Position numbers and translations under genes: made by a program. Positions 34,724 through 46,148 of a DNA stretch of 64,000 nt are shown piece by piece. Where the stretch lies: assembly GCA_004352715.1 (NCBI GenBank), contig SCFE01000063.1:1864792-1928791 (forward strand), read 5' to 3'. This stretch comes from Hofstenia miamia (lineage: Eukaryota; Xenacoelomorpha; Acoela). The notes beneath the pieces were generated by a model, which worked only from the letters and a program-made list of their open reading frames with translations, ran no database searches and was not told the origin of the DNA. Position 1 is the first letter of the stretch; every line of letters begins with the position of its first letter.

Positions 34724-36354
34724 GTTTGTTGTTTATGTGCATTTCCTTCAAATAATTAACGAATCCTTACTCACTTCATAGAGTCAACGGAGCATAGCAC
34801 AATAGCATATTTTAATTACAGGGTTGCCTTAAGAATAAGAACGCACATTGGATGGAATTAATGAAAAAATTGTTTATCAATTTAAAATATATTATTGTCA
34901 TGCAGGCACGATTGTCAGAAAATCCTTCTGCTTACTAGATCTAGATTTATATAAGGAATTAACGGGATATGGCTGATATCTGTAGACTTCCCTCCCCTTA
35001 CCAATGCATGTAAAATTCTCTATAAATTTGCAATAATACGTACATTTTTCAAAAATCAAACTGTTTCAAATGACATTAGAAGTATCATATTAACACAAAC
35101 CTTTGCATTGAAGAACGCTTTGATACTGCACTTGAAATAAATTGATATCACAATATTAAACGTATGTACAGGTACATGTACACAATAACCGTCGAACAAG
35201 TGCACAGAACTTCATAGACAGTAGTGCATATATATTTAAAATGGGTTGAATTGCGCTTGAGTACTACCAAATGCGTTGGAAATAATGAAGAATTGGCTTG
35301 ATAGCTTTAAGTCTGCTCTTCTTAGAAAACACCGAAGGGAATTCCTTGAAACAACTTTTGACAACTTGAGTCTGGCTAATAGTTACGAAGTATAAACATA
35401 TTTTCGAGACACTCTTTAATAGTGACGATATTGGTATGTTTAGCCATATTTTTTCCTTTTTCAGGATCATTTGGGAATGCTGAAGGTATGGGAATATATA
35501 CAATTAAGTTTCACCAAGTGTATAGTGTTTGACCTAAAATTTGAGATTTATAACAATGATAGACTTCACCTCACTTATGGAATTTGAAATAAAGCTGTCT
35601 TAATTAAAATTGATTTATTGATCGGCTCTTTGTCATTAACTGTGAATGACTTATATTTATTCTATGATCTCCAAATTTCTAATCTTCCCCTATGCTAATT
35701 CTCCCATTTCTTCCCTCCAAATGAATCGCTTTTCTTAATTTCAGCATACATGTTCTACGTTTTAATATTATACTATATCATTTCTATAAATTTTACATTT
35801 ATTAAAAATCTGGCACAAAGGCGTACCCAGCTCATCTAATTTACGATGGCAAAGAAAAATATATAGCAATTTTATTGCAATGTTGAAATAAGCTACTTGC
35901 TATTCTTTCTGAGAAGTGGACGATCTGGTTTCGATCTAGGGGATAACCCCCAGCCACTGTAGCTACGCCACTGATCTGACCCGTCCCGTGAGATGAAAAC
36001 TTACATCATACTTAAAAATAATACATTCTTTCAACCAAAACAAGGATAACTTTCAAGTTAGTTTCACTGAGAAAAATATTTTATATGATATGTTGGATTA
36101 AGTATGCATTTTCGCGCACCATTCACACTCTAAGGGTTTAGCTTGAACTGATTTTGGTTTTTGGTTTAAAATATCACTCCATGCAACTCTTTACCTATCA
36201 TTAAAAATCCATCATTCAAATTAGTGTTTTAAGAGCAAACAATTGATTTACGATGTTATTTTTACCCTGCTATAGCGCCCCTTTCTTTGTAAAAGTGTTG
36301 TCTTAGATGATCGTTTGGGATGATCAAGTCTTAAAACTTATTGTTTTTGTTTAG
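34724..36354 (+). other. plexin intron (phase 2)
   Basis: Bounded by GTTTGT and TTGTTTAG. Holds one hAT-type MITE (35,817-35,973), otherwise no feature. The minus-strand ORF at 35,264-35,503 has no recognisable content. Confidence 0.8.
35817..35973. mobile_element. short hAT-type MITE in plexin intron
   Basis: Starts CAAAGGCGTACCCAG and ends, inverted, GTAGCTACGCCACTG, the same style of terminus as family M1 but with a different interior containing CCCCCAGCCACTG. Flanking 8-mers ATCTGGCA (35,809-35,816) and ATCTGACC (35,974-35,981) agree at six of eight positions, as an eroded target duplication would. Confidence 0.55.
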
Positions 36355-36751
36355 AATGGAGTATTTTACTGAAATACTTAAAATTCTTCTTTATGACTTG
36401 GTCAAATCCTCTCATGCTAAAAACAGAAGCAAAATGGTTCTCCGGAGAACAGAGCTTGTTGTGGAAAAACTTCTGGCTAACTGGTTGGCAATAGGGTTTT
36501 ACGACACTCTAAATGGCGAAGTTGGCAGGCGTATTTATCGACTCTGTCTTGCAATTCGCAAGCAAATTGAAAATGGTCCAATCGACTGCATTACGCACGC
36601 TTCACGGTTTACTCTCAGTGAACAAAACATGCTGAAAGAGGACATTCAGTACACGCAGCTTTCACTGAAACTTCTTGTAACGCCGAGATCACTAGAAGCA
36701 GAGCCAGAACTTATACCCTTTAACGTCTTGAGTGTGGACTCTATTTCGCAG
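36355..36751 (+). CDS. plexin, central GAP exon with catalytic RR
   Basis: Encodes MEYFTEILKILLYDLV, then KMVLRRTELVVEKLLANW, which corresponds to the LLLRRTESVAEKMLTNW motif of plexin GAP domains. The two adjacent arginines (codons 36,443-36,448) are the primary arginine-finger positions that stimulate GTP hydrolysis by Rap. Then come KQIENGPIDCITHASRFTLSE ([22 protein letters not shown] in other plexins) and, at the end, NVLSVDSISQ, the start of the ubiquitin-like Rho-binding domain. Acceptor TTTAG at 36,354, donor CAG/GTTTGA at 36,751, phase 0. The ATG at 36,341 is intronic and not a start. Confidence 0.92.
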
Positions 36752-38113
36752 GTTTGATTATTTTCTAAAATTTAAAGAGTAACATTATTGTGAATTATAA
36801 ATATCCGAATACCAGGGTTTACTTTAGATTATTTAAGAAATTTTACAATTTGAGTAACTGTGGTTGGGTATAAGGTACTTGGACGAAACTATTTAAAGTC
36901 ATTATTAAACTGAACATAATCTTGTGGAAACAAATATTTTCTAAAATCGAGTGAACGTTTCAGGTGGCTTCGTCAATTTTTCCAATCTTTTTCGATTACA
37001 TTTTAAGTACTTAGACAATGATACGTTTATATCATTTACTGTTTCGTAAGCTATTTTCAGGAATTAAATATTCAATAAACGGTTTTGAATAATTGTATGT
37101 TCAAAATACTATGGCAAAAATGTAATAAAAAGTTATGAATCATGCTGTTAGTTTATTTTTAAACTTCTAAATAAAGAACCTGAAAAGAAGTAGGCGGATA
37201 TTAAACGTTCTCAATGTGAGTAATTCCAAAACAGGCCGCATTACTTTGTTGTCTTTCCTGGAGACATTTGATATTGAATTCCGAGAGTTGATCTCCTAAA
37301 AAAGTGTACGTTTACATAACTCTGAAAGTAGACGTCATCTCTTTTGCCTACAGCTTTCCATTTAAATTCTAGTTTATGTTAATTATATATTTCACTGGAA
37401 TTCGCACTGAGTTTTTTTAAGTACTGGTATAATATCATTTTGGGGAACTTTGAATCGATGGTTATATACGCACTAGTTAAAAATTTGCTGAATGTTTTTT
37501 GCAAACCATCATGAAAAAATAATGTCATAAATCAATATCTTTGAATTCATATACTTCATGAATTTTTATATAGCACTTAAAAATAAATACATTTTATTAC
37601 GATTGATGATAAGTAAAATAACATGAAATATTTATTCTGCTATTAAATTTCTAAGTTCTTCTATAAACCAATAAACATATTTGAAACATAAACTCAATTG
37701 TTAAATAATTGATAAAATTGAATTATTGTATTTATCAATTATTGAACAAGTTTATTTTTCATCCATTTTACAACTCTGACTGCAATATCTTTGATTGTTA
37801 ACTAAAATAATACAATAGTATGATCACCTTTTTTACTGTTTGTTAAAATCTCATTCACCGCCCCATTTCCAAAATTTCAAAAATGTCTTCTGGAAGTAGC
37901 TACTATGGATTTACAATTTTCGGCCTAAGGTATCTTCAGTAGACCTTTTCTTCAAGGTCATAATTCACCCCTGGAGCATGTTTCACCCTCAATGTTAAGG
38001 TCTTTTTATGTGATTGTGACACGATAAGGATTTGTTTTTTAGTTATAATTAGTAGGGGCAGAGTATATTCAAAAGTATATTGTTTATAAATATACAGCTG
38101 AGATTGTGTTTAG
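36752..38113 (+). other. plexin intron (phase 0)
   Basis: Bounded by GTTTGA and TGTTTAG. No repeat or gene recognised inside. Confidence 0.8.
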
Positions 38114-39229
38114 GTTAAATCAAAAGCAGTCGCCGCGTGGTACAAAAACGATCCTTTTTCACAACGCCCAGATCCTAATGATTTCGAGCTTGAGGCTAGT
38201 TTCAAAACCCACTCTCTAATGCTACGTGATGAAGACATGTATTCTGGTGGCACAGAAAATTATCGCCAAATAAATTCACTCGCTACGTATTCAATTCCTT
38301 CCAAAACCGTCGTCAGCCTTATGTTTAGTACACCCTCAAGTGATAGTCCAGTACCATCTTGCTTGAAATCCACTTATAGTACTATAAACACCAATCAATT
38401 GAAACGAAGTTCGCAGCTTTCTTTATCCAATATGTTAAGTTACATTGCCGAACGTGAGCCCTTGAAACGACAGACCCATATGAATGGGACAACCCAGCCT
38501 TGCAAATTCTATCATCTCATCCCTCCAGATGCTCAATCGTTTGAAGATGGGTTTAAGACAAAATCACGCAACGATTCTCCCCGAATTCAAGAGCTTTACT
38601 TACCTCGCCTATTAACTACTAAATCAATTCTAGACAAATTTGTTGAAGATGCATTTTCTGTCATTCTTGCCTCTGAAAACCAACCACCTGTTGTCAAATA
38701 TTTATTCGATTTCTTTGATTCCTTGGCTCAAGAGTTAGGCATCGATGATCGTTCCGTTATTGATTCATGGAAAACAAACAGCATTCCATTGAGATTTTGG
38801 GTTAATGTCATTAAAAACCCTAACTTTTTCCTCGACATGGAGAAAACCGCCTCAATGGATGCTTGCTTAACAGTCTTGGCACAGTACTTCATGGAGGGTT
38901 TTTCCTCCAATCGAAGTACATTGTCAAGGGAATCGCCAGTCAGTAAGTTGCTTTATGCTAAAGAAGTTCCTGGATTACAGTCCAAAGTTAAGACAATGTT
39001 CGAAAACTTAAAGTATAGACCATCAGTTTCAGACAGAGATGTAAAATCATTCCTAAACAAAGTTGTCGTTAATAATAGACACATGCTCAGTGAAACTAAA
39101 GCGTTAATGGAGCTGCTTGTATATGTTAAAACCTATAAAGATGAAATCAGAAAGAGTCTTGAATGGGATTCCAGTGAGTCAGGTGATCTTCTCTGTCGGT
39201 TAAACAATATCTTACTGTACTTTTCTTAA
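38114..39229 (+). CDS. plexin, terminal exon (rest of RBD, GAP C-terminal half, stop)
   Basis: Opens VKSKAVAAWYKNDPFSQRPD, matching the VKEKILDAVYKN-P-SQRP motif of the Rho-binding domain. A weakly conserved RBD core and a Ser-rich linker follow (about 38,210-38,570). Then the second GAP half begins with IQELYLPRLLTTKSILDKFV and contains SIPLRFWVNVIKNPNF. The Arg at 38,792-38,794 is the third conserved GAP arginine, and the neighbouring NVIKNP is also intact. VSKLLYAKEVPGLQSKV and the terminal helices follow to TAA at 39,227-39,229. All three catalytic arginines are kept, so a working Rap-GAP is expected. The RBD core and C-terminus diverge from vertebrate plexins. An ATG at 38,219 is internal. 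Confidence 0.92.
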   Translation, partial: VKSKAVAAWYKNDPFSQRPDPNDFELEASFKTHSLMLRDEDMYSGGTENYRQINSLATYSIPSKTVVSLMFSTPSSDSPVPSCLKSTYSTINTNQLKRSSQLSLSNMLSYIAEREPLKRQTHMNGTTQPCKFYHLIPPDAQSFEDGFKTKSRNDSPRIQELYLPRLLTTKSILDKFVEDAFSVILASENQPPVVKYLFDFFDSLAQELGIDDRSVIDSWKTNSIPLRFWVNVIKNPNFFLDMEKTASMDACLTVLAQYFMEGFSSNRSTLSRESPVSKLLYAKEVPGLQSKVKTMFENLKYRPSVSDRDVKSFLNKVVVNNRHMLSETKALMELLVYVKTYKDEIRKSLEWDSSESGDLLCRLNNILLYFS

Positions 39230-39633
39230 TGATGTTCAATTTTTATTTTTATACGTTTGTTACTTTAAATTTGAGATAAAGATGCTTGCATCTGTTTTAC
39301 TTAGACTTAATCACGAATTTGGTAAAAGAGTTATAAGAGAATTTTCAGCATGCATGACGTGTGGAGCAAAGATGACATTTCCAATTCTATATTTTAGCGT
39401 GCAAACTGTTGTGATTAAGTAAACAAGGTTTTTTGGCATACTATACCTCAATACATGTCCGTACACCAAAATTTACAAGTTATTTTTGCAATGATTCACG
39501 CTATAATTTTGGTTCTTGACAACAGAATTAATTTTTGCATTTCAAGTTGAATTGTTGGTTAATGTATGTATCAGAAGTTTACTTTTTGTGTTACGTTTAT
39601 GCAAAAGGAGCGCGCTAAGAACATTTCAATAAA
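39230..39633 (+). other. plexin 3' UTR with candidate polyadenylation signal
   Basis: First AATAAA downstream of the stop that I could find is at 39,628-39,633. No gene starts in between. Whether it is used cannot be told from sequence. Confidence 0.4.
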
Positions 39634-42600
39634 TATAAACGGTATATAAAGTATAACAAGAAATCGAATTCATCGTTAAAGTTTAGCGTGTTACCAATTT
39701 TTTACATGAATCTAGTCAGATGTTTCAAAAATATTGTCATTCAAATTTTAGTCAAATCTTATTTAGATCAAAATTTACAATGTAACAGGATTTACAGAAA
39801 TTTGACTGTTAATATTTCCGAAACTTCTGAATAGCCTGTACAAAAGTTTTTTGTTATATTGTATATACTATGAATATTTATTTTTAGAAAACTATTCAGA
39901 GGTATAATACTAAAACTAAATTTCTGATGAATAATGGCGCGTTTAAATTCACAACGCAAAAATGTATCCTGATTGCGAAGAATCAAAGCTATGGCGTTAA
40001 TCTTTGCAAAAATAATTTCTCAAGTTTAGTGTCTGGATATTTATTGCCAGCGCTGTATTTCCTAATGTTCAAACTGTGTCCATCTCTCTCGAGCAACGTG
40101 AAATTCTTAAGATAAAATTAGTGAACTCTATTAAAATACTTTTGTTATTTCAAGAGGAAAAATTTCCAATTGAACACAAGCCGCCTTTTGAACATGCGTG
40201 GTTCACTCTATAATAAAGCTTTCTGTTTAAATAAATGATAGGTCATTGAACACTAGGTACTGCGATATTTTTAGACTTAATTGAATTGAAATTAATCAAA
40301 CGTAGTGCATATCATTTTTTCCTCATCATTTCTACATTTGAAAGTAATTTCTTAGTTAATTATATGCAGACGTAAATGTCGCTTACGTCGAATGAACTTA
40401 AAAGCCAATCTTTTTGAATAATTTAACATTATTGTAACACCAATGGTCGCTGCAATTCATATATACGTGAAAACATTCCGTTTTAATGGGTAATGATAAT
40501 AAATACATGCATATACAATCACTAAGATTTGTAGTTACAACCTGAAAGTTTCGGTGTAATTAATGAAACACTTAGGTGTGCAATTACGTGACCCATGTCG
40601 CTAAATTACATTTTTGTGCTATCATTGCAATGCAGTATCTGCCACCAATCGCAGAAGAATTTATCAGTGTAAATATGTTGAACTTACCGATAATCGCAGT
40701 AGTTTGTTAAAACATTCAACTAGAGTTTTTTTGATTTTGTAAATAAAGTGTTTTTAAATCATATTTTTTTTGAGTTGAATAACTTGCACTATTTTTAAAT
40801 AAATACCTGCACGTCCATTGACTAACCATGGATATGCGTCTTAAGCACTATATATATTTTAAAGAAACTTGACTTTATTTTCGTTCACTGATGTTTTGAT
40901 TTTATCGAGGAGCAACTTTTACATACATTTTGTACTGGACACAAACAAGGAATATGCTGACTTTGTTATGGGATGCAGTGGAACCATTTAGAACCATGAG
41001 AGTTACTGGATCAAATCCAGTCCCATTGAGCTGAGAATTGATTGGGCATAAATATTTCAGTATGACTGCGACCACCAATGAAGAAATTCTGACCACTGAT
41101 TGGGAAAACCATATTGAAATTTTGTACCGTTGATAACCTGGCACAAGGGTGAATGTATTAATACTTTTATTTTGCAAGATATCTAAACAAAAATCGTTTT
41201 CAATTCACAAGTTAGTGAAAATATATATAATTAAGTTCCTAAATCAGGACTAGCCAGTGTGCAGCACTACAGTTAAAGATTATGAAGCTTTCGAATTTTT
41301 ATTTGAGGGCGAGCACTGATTTAAGAACTTAAACGTGAATCTAATATGAAATTTGTTTGCTCTTTCGAAAAGTCTGAAATGTCAATAGAATCCTTCCCTG
41401 TCTAAACAAGTACATTGATTTCAGTTGGCTTCCATTTTATATTGGAAAACCAATAGAAACTAAGTAGACAATTATTCCCTCAAATATTAACTTTTAGAGA
41501 AGTTACGAATGCAAATTGAATTAATTAGTGAAAGCATTTTATAAAAAGGGAACCTTGTTTAAATAACGAAGAATTCGGTCAGTCTTATTATGTCAATTTA
41601 TTAAATTTAAGAAGTTGAGATTACTTTAGAAACATTACATTTTATTTTTAAATGCATATTCAAATCCTTATAGAACAAAGAATATGTCATGAGATCATGA
41701 CGAATGTGGGGTTGCTTGTCATTTCTAATCGTTAGGGTGGAGCAGATTTAAGAAAAACTTAAGAAGTAACACATTTGAATCTTTGATATTTTTAACTAGT
41801 AATGAATTGTAATTGTTATTTTGTTTTTGTATTGCTTAGTTTTAAAATATTTTTGTGCGTGTTAAGCGAGCAATCAGTGTCAGACGGATTGGGTCATTGT
41901 TTGACTGGTCGACTTGTGGCGAGTGAAAGAAATTGACTCGTTTTCTATCCTGATCGTGACTGATAATAATACGACATTCATTCTCAATCAGATTCGATAT
42001 GTCTACGAAAAATATGCCGATTCTTGCTAAAACTTTACAAGTTGTATTAAACATTATTTTAAAGTTCTTCTTCATATGAAATGTAAATTTTCTTTGCAAT
42101 CGTATATAATGATTTTAAATATTGAAAAAATTGTTCATATTACTCTCTATTTGAGCGCCAAATAAATATTTTGAATGATATTAAGCACATGATCATACAT
42201 CAGAAATTGGGAAACCGAAGCTGAAACACGTTGTCACCAAGCCTGATTTTAGAATTGAGCTTTTCAAACTTTTCAAAACATATTTTGTTAATCACAAATG
42301 CGGTATTATTATTATTTCTTGATAAACAAAACTTTTTGACATTATAAATTTACAGTTTTTTCATGCAACAAAAATATTTCTTAATTTTGACAATTATCTA
42401 GTAGTTAAGCAAAAATGCATCAAGTATTCTAAGTGCGAGTCACTAAAAACACTAGAAAGATATAAAAATGTCAAATTAAAAGCATTAACAATTTTTTACA
42501 AAAAAATGCTTTTGTAGCATTTCCAATTATAAAACAGTGTGTAATTGGGATTTATTTGAAAACAATTTATTTTTTGATAACCAAATATTTGAAAGATTTT

Positions 42601-42769
42601 ATTAAAAATTACATTGATTTTGTTTAATTAAACGAATTATTTCGAAAAATTTTATACACATTTTGTAAATGTTAATTTAAAATTAGATTAATATATTTTC
42701 ATAAACATTTTCTCAAAAATGTGTTCTGAAGTTGATACATATACGTGTAGCAATCTTGCAGCAATATTA
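39634..42769. other. intergenic, no gene supported
   Basis: Small open frames (for example 40,902-41,177 and 41,842-42,099, both minus) show no recognisable domain. GGATCAAATCCAGTCC near 41,009 is B-box-like but lacks a matching A box. Confidence 0.5.
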
Positions 42770-43558
42770 ACCTGAAAAAGTAAATTCAATCAAGAATTTC
42801 TCAATGAGATCATTGCCAATAACAATCTGTTTGGTTCTGTGGAATTCAAAGAATTTGCACATGAGCTTGGAATTAAAGTAACCAACAGCAGCCCAAGGTA
42901 TCCCCAATCCAACAGACTCGCCAAGAAAGGAGTAAAAACGTTTAAAATCTATTAAGAAGGGGAATGACTTCTGGTTTTCATTATTGGATTATAACAATAC
43001 ACCCTTAGTATTCAGTCAATTCTCCCCAGCACAACTGTTTTATATCAGACGATTAAAATCAAATCAATTAATGAAGGGAAAGCTACTACAACCAAAAGTA
43101 ATAGGGAAAATATTCAAGGAGGAGGAAAGGAAATATCAGGCTCAACAAAAGAAAACATACGATATGAAATCAAGGGATCTTTGTGGCTTGAAAAAAGGAG
43201 CGATTGTTAGGATTGTGTCACTCAACAATTCTATTGGCAGAAGAAGTCGCTACGATCTTATATTATCAAAGTGGGCAACAGAATTATTCAAAGAAACTGG
43301 CGACACTTAATTCCTTTACTCTGGAAAAGAGAAAGCAGAGCACGAGACTATTCATTTGCAATGGAAACAGATGATGACGAGGGAAACAAAAATGATAAAG
43401 CTAAGGAAGAATCGTCAGAAGTTAGTAATAGCCAGATGTTACAGCATCAGTCAAAGGATATAACTCCTCCTCTAAGGAGATCAAAACGTAATCGACGTGT
43501 TCCCGACTACTATGGATGTCCAGTTCGCCTGGCATAGCAACCATCTAAAAAAGGGAGA
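42770..43558 (+). pseudogene. Ty3/gypsy integrase C-terminal fragment
   Basis: End of a gypsy-type pol gene. In one frame (about 42,830-42,950) there is FGSVEFKEFAHELGIKVTNS with PRYPQSNRLAKKGVKT. This is the end of the integrase core, where the catalytic Glu of the usual NG-AE--VK motif is replaced by Lys. After a frameshift, 42,984-43,310 reads DYNNTPL--SQFSPAQLFYIRRL and LKKGAIVRI, the conserved integrase C-terminal region. After another shift 43,271-43,537 ends LRRSKRNRRVPDYYG, a common gypsy pol terminus. A polypurine tract and an LTR-like TG follow. Everything 5' of the integrase is missing, so it is a dead 5'-truncated copy, unrelated to the two elements at 46-54 kb. Confidence 0.75.
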
Positions 43559-43731
43559 TGTACCGAGATGTCAAAATGTTTACTATGAATACCTTCCCTC
43601 GAGGTTACCACAAGACTGGCACAATGTCACAAGGGTACTTGTAAATTAGAGTATAAATGCTTTGTACAGTTAATGCCTTTTAACAATACATTTCTTAATC
43701 GTTTTAATTTACTTCATTACAGTTATCAGAA
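43559..43731 (+). repeat. probable 3' LTR of the truncated gypsy element
   Basis: A purine run (AAAAAAGGGAGA, 43,547-43,558) is followed by TGTACCGAG, as at a polypurine tract/LTR junction. A TATAAA at about 43,652 and a possible end ...TTCATTACA near 43,731 fit an LTR, but no second copy is available in the window to confirm the right edge. Confidence 0.5.
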
Positions 43732-43788
43732 TTACGTGCCTGCTTTCACCACTAAAACTCAAAATTTGGTGTTTCAAATATATTATGT

Positions 43789-43791
<3 letters not shown>

Positions 43792-43822
<31 letters not shown>
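43792..43822. repeat. (TA)n microsatellite
   Basis: About fifteen uninterrupted TA units. Confidence 0.9.
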
Positions 43823-43824
<2 letters not shown>

Positions 43825-44024
43825 TCATTATGCCATGAATTTTCATTCTTAGGAAAAAGCCAAACATACTGGACAAGTGAAATTTTTTTGAAATAAAATT
43901 CCCAGAACAGTCAAAATTCGTCACTGCTGAATGCTATAAATATAAAAGTTATCAACCAGTTGCATTGTCACAAAAAATCGAATGAAAGTTGAAAGTACAT
44001 GATACTTAATTTTAGTGATTTTAG

Positions 44025-44132
44025 TTGCACAGATAAATTTCTGTTGGGATAGCGGATTTTGAAACGGTGTTATTAAGAATCCGGTTTAACAGTATACTGC
44101 AGATGAGTAAAAGAACATTTACATGCATGCGT
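44025..44132 (+). repeat. dispersed repeat family R2, copy 2
   Basis: Inverted relative to the copy at 20,672-20,780 and similar over its full length: TGCACAGATAAATTTC, GTTGGGATAGC, TTATTAAGAATCCGGTTTAA, AGTATACTGCAGATGAGT, ACATTTACATGCATGCG. Confidence 0.7.
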
Positions 44133-44219
44133 ACAAGTTGAAGGTTAGAAGTAACAGCTGCTTACAGCTATATTGTGTTAAAATAAAAAACTGATAGAAG
44201 TTAAAAAAATTGAAATATT

Positions 44220-44750
44220 TTTAGTAATAATCATATAAAAGTTATACCTTATGATAAACAAATTCCAATTGCAATCATTAAAAATAACGATTACAACAAT
44301 AAAATTTTAGACACTTTAAATGGTGAAGAGTTTTAAAAGACAAAAAACAAAATACAGAAGACTGCTGCAATTGTCAATGAGAACAAATATAATGCAAAAT
44401 TTAAAACAGCAAAAGAAAATTTCAGAATAATTTTATAAAACCAACTGGTGGTTACGCTTCAAAATTAAATGGTCTTGCAAAAATCCATAAAAGCCAATTC
44501 CTCATATTGCAAGTTCATGTGGTTCGATATATAAAACACTATCCGACAATCTAAAAAATATATTACGGCAATTACCAGAATCTAAAATATACACAAATTC
44601 AAAAATTTTACAATCATATGATATCAATAATTTATGCACCAATATTTCTCTAGAAGAAGCATTAGACGTAGTAGAAGTAATTAAAAACGCTATTATTGCT
44701 AGCAACAAAAAATTCAATAACAATTCAATAATAGCTTCTGTATGGGTATG
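44220..44750 (+). pseudogene. Penelope-like reverse transcriptase fragment
   Basis: The plus strand holds, in shifting frames, PTGGYASKLNGLAKIHK (the GLPKIHK motif of Penelope-like elements), PIPHIASSCGSIYK (usually PLRPIVSSCGS) and SYDINNLCTNISLEEALDVV (usually SFDV--LFTNVPLEEAL). This is the N-terminal part of a Penelope-like RT. The catalytic YADD region and everything downstream are missing. Upstream coding-like residues (DKQIPIAIIKNNDYNNKILD, about 44,240-44,300) belong to the same element. It is on the opposite strand from the Penelope-like fragment inside the LINE at 45-55 kb. Confidence 0.7.
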
Positions 44751-45185
44751 GGGTGCTTGTGACACCCCCTTATGCTTAAGCTTTAATTCAGAAATTAGTT
44801 TTTCACGAATTTTAACAAATACTCATTGACTTTTCATTAAGTAATGTTTTTGTATTATCCAACTGTTTCATAGGTGAAATAGATATTTTTTTGCAATAAA
44901 AAAGTCTTTGTATCAATTATATTTTTGAGATATCAATGACAATCTACAGCTAGCACACAAAGACGTGCATAAATATGATTCTGAAGAGTCACAATTAGGT
45001 GATATCTTGGATGATGATGTTAGCAACAATTTAAGGGCTGAAATTGTCAGATGAAAAAACGTCGTAGCAAATGTTTTAAAAGGGGAGGCTTGCTTCGCAG
45101 CCAATGATTATGAATCATCATGAAAACAACCTTAGGTACAAGAACTGTATGCAGGGCATATTGAAAAATCCCAATGAATGACTAA
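44751..45185. other. non-coding stretch, nothing recognised
   Basis: A plus-strand run (HKDVHKYDSEESQLGDIL, about 44,955-45,010) looks protein-like, but I recognise no family and it breaks off. Confidence 0.4.
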
Positions 45186-45935
45186 ATAAAGATAAGATAA
45201 GATAAGGTAATCTATATTCATTTAAATTTTTGCAATGTAAAATTGATTTTTCAAAGGAGTAGTATCATTAATAGCTGCAACGTACATATAAAAAACGAAT
45301 AAAAACAAATGAGAAATTATTGACTCCGGATAGTGTATGGTATTATAAAATTTAAGTCCTAGGTATCAATGAACTAACTGATATAAACTTTTGCTTGGTT
45401 ATGAATAATTTTAGCTCTTTCTTTAATTTTTTAAATTGTTTATTATTTTCATAAATTTTGGTAATTTATTCCAGTTATAAATTGCAGTATCAATAAAGGA
45501 TTGACTCATAGTATTTTTACTAAATCTAACACGTGAATAGTTTTCGATCGTTATTTTGTTTTAGACAGTGCATTGAAAATGATATCTCGTCGTAGGGTGG
45601 AATTTTATTAATGAATTTGAAGAAATAAATAAATGTGGAAAAAGAAAAAATTTAGAAATATAATATTTTGTTTTAGAAGAGTTTTTATTAAAAACATTTA
45701 ATGCCCATTTTAGTTAAGCTTTTTTAGCATTAGACTGTGTATATTAGTATAAAAAATATTAGCATAGCTTAGAAGGCTCATAACGTAAGCATTAAGCATT
45801 TGAATTATTGCAATTGGGGGTAAATGTTGAAAAGCGTGAGATATCTTTCTAATAATAAAAGCCATTTTTTAAATTATAGCATTTATTTGTGATGTGAAAT
45901 TAAGCTTTGAATCTATTTTAATAAAAACATTAGAC
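45186..45935 (-). pseudogene. LINE A, RT C-terminal part and 3' tail
   Basis: Minus-strand pieces IDSKLNFTSQINAII (about 45,920-45,875), KMAFIIRKISHAFQHLPP and IIQMLNAYVMSLLSYANIFY (to about 45,745) form the thumb/connection region after LINE RT. Near 45,490 SFIDTAIYNWNKLPKF is the usual (W-S)LP ending of LINE ORF2. Several stops and frameshifts. The (TTATC)n tail on the minus strand at 45,188-45,205 marks the LINE 3' end. Confidence 0.75.
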
Positions 45936-46148
45936 TAAAAGAGATATAGTTCGAACAACTTGAGCATCGTCAATTTACAAAATTTCCCGCTAAATTTGCA
46001 TTATTTAATTAAAAGATGATATCAGTAATTAAACGTTGATTAGAGGTACTTTGTGCTGGTATATGTAATCATCTTTGGGGTTAAGACGTGGTTGCATTGA
46101 TCTTATGTATATACTTTCGATTACTTTTAAATTTTTGGGGATTGTAGA

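Noticed and set aside
40960-41040. B-box-like GGATCAAATCC, possible tRNA or SINE
   Set aside because: No A box at a suitable distance and no cloverleaf pairing.
42984-43537. Possible host gene domesticated from integrase
   Set aside because: Two frameshifts, loss of the catalytic Glu and an adjacent polypurine tract/LTR indicate an ordinary decayed gypsy copy.
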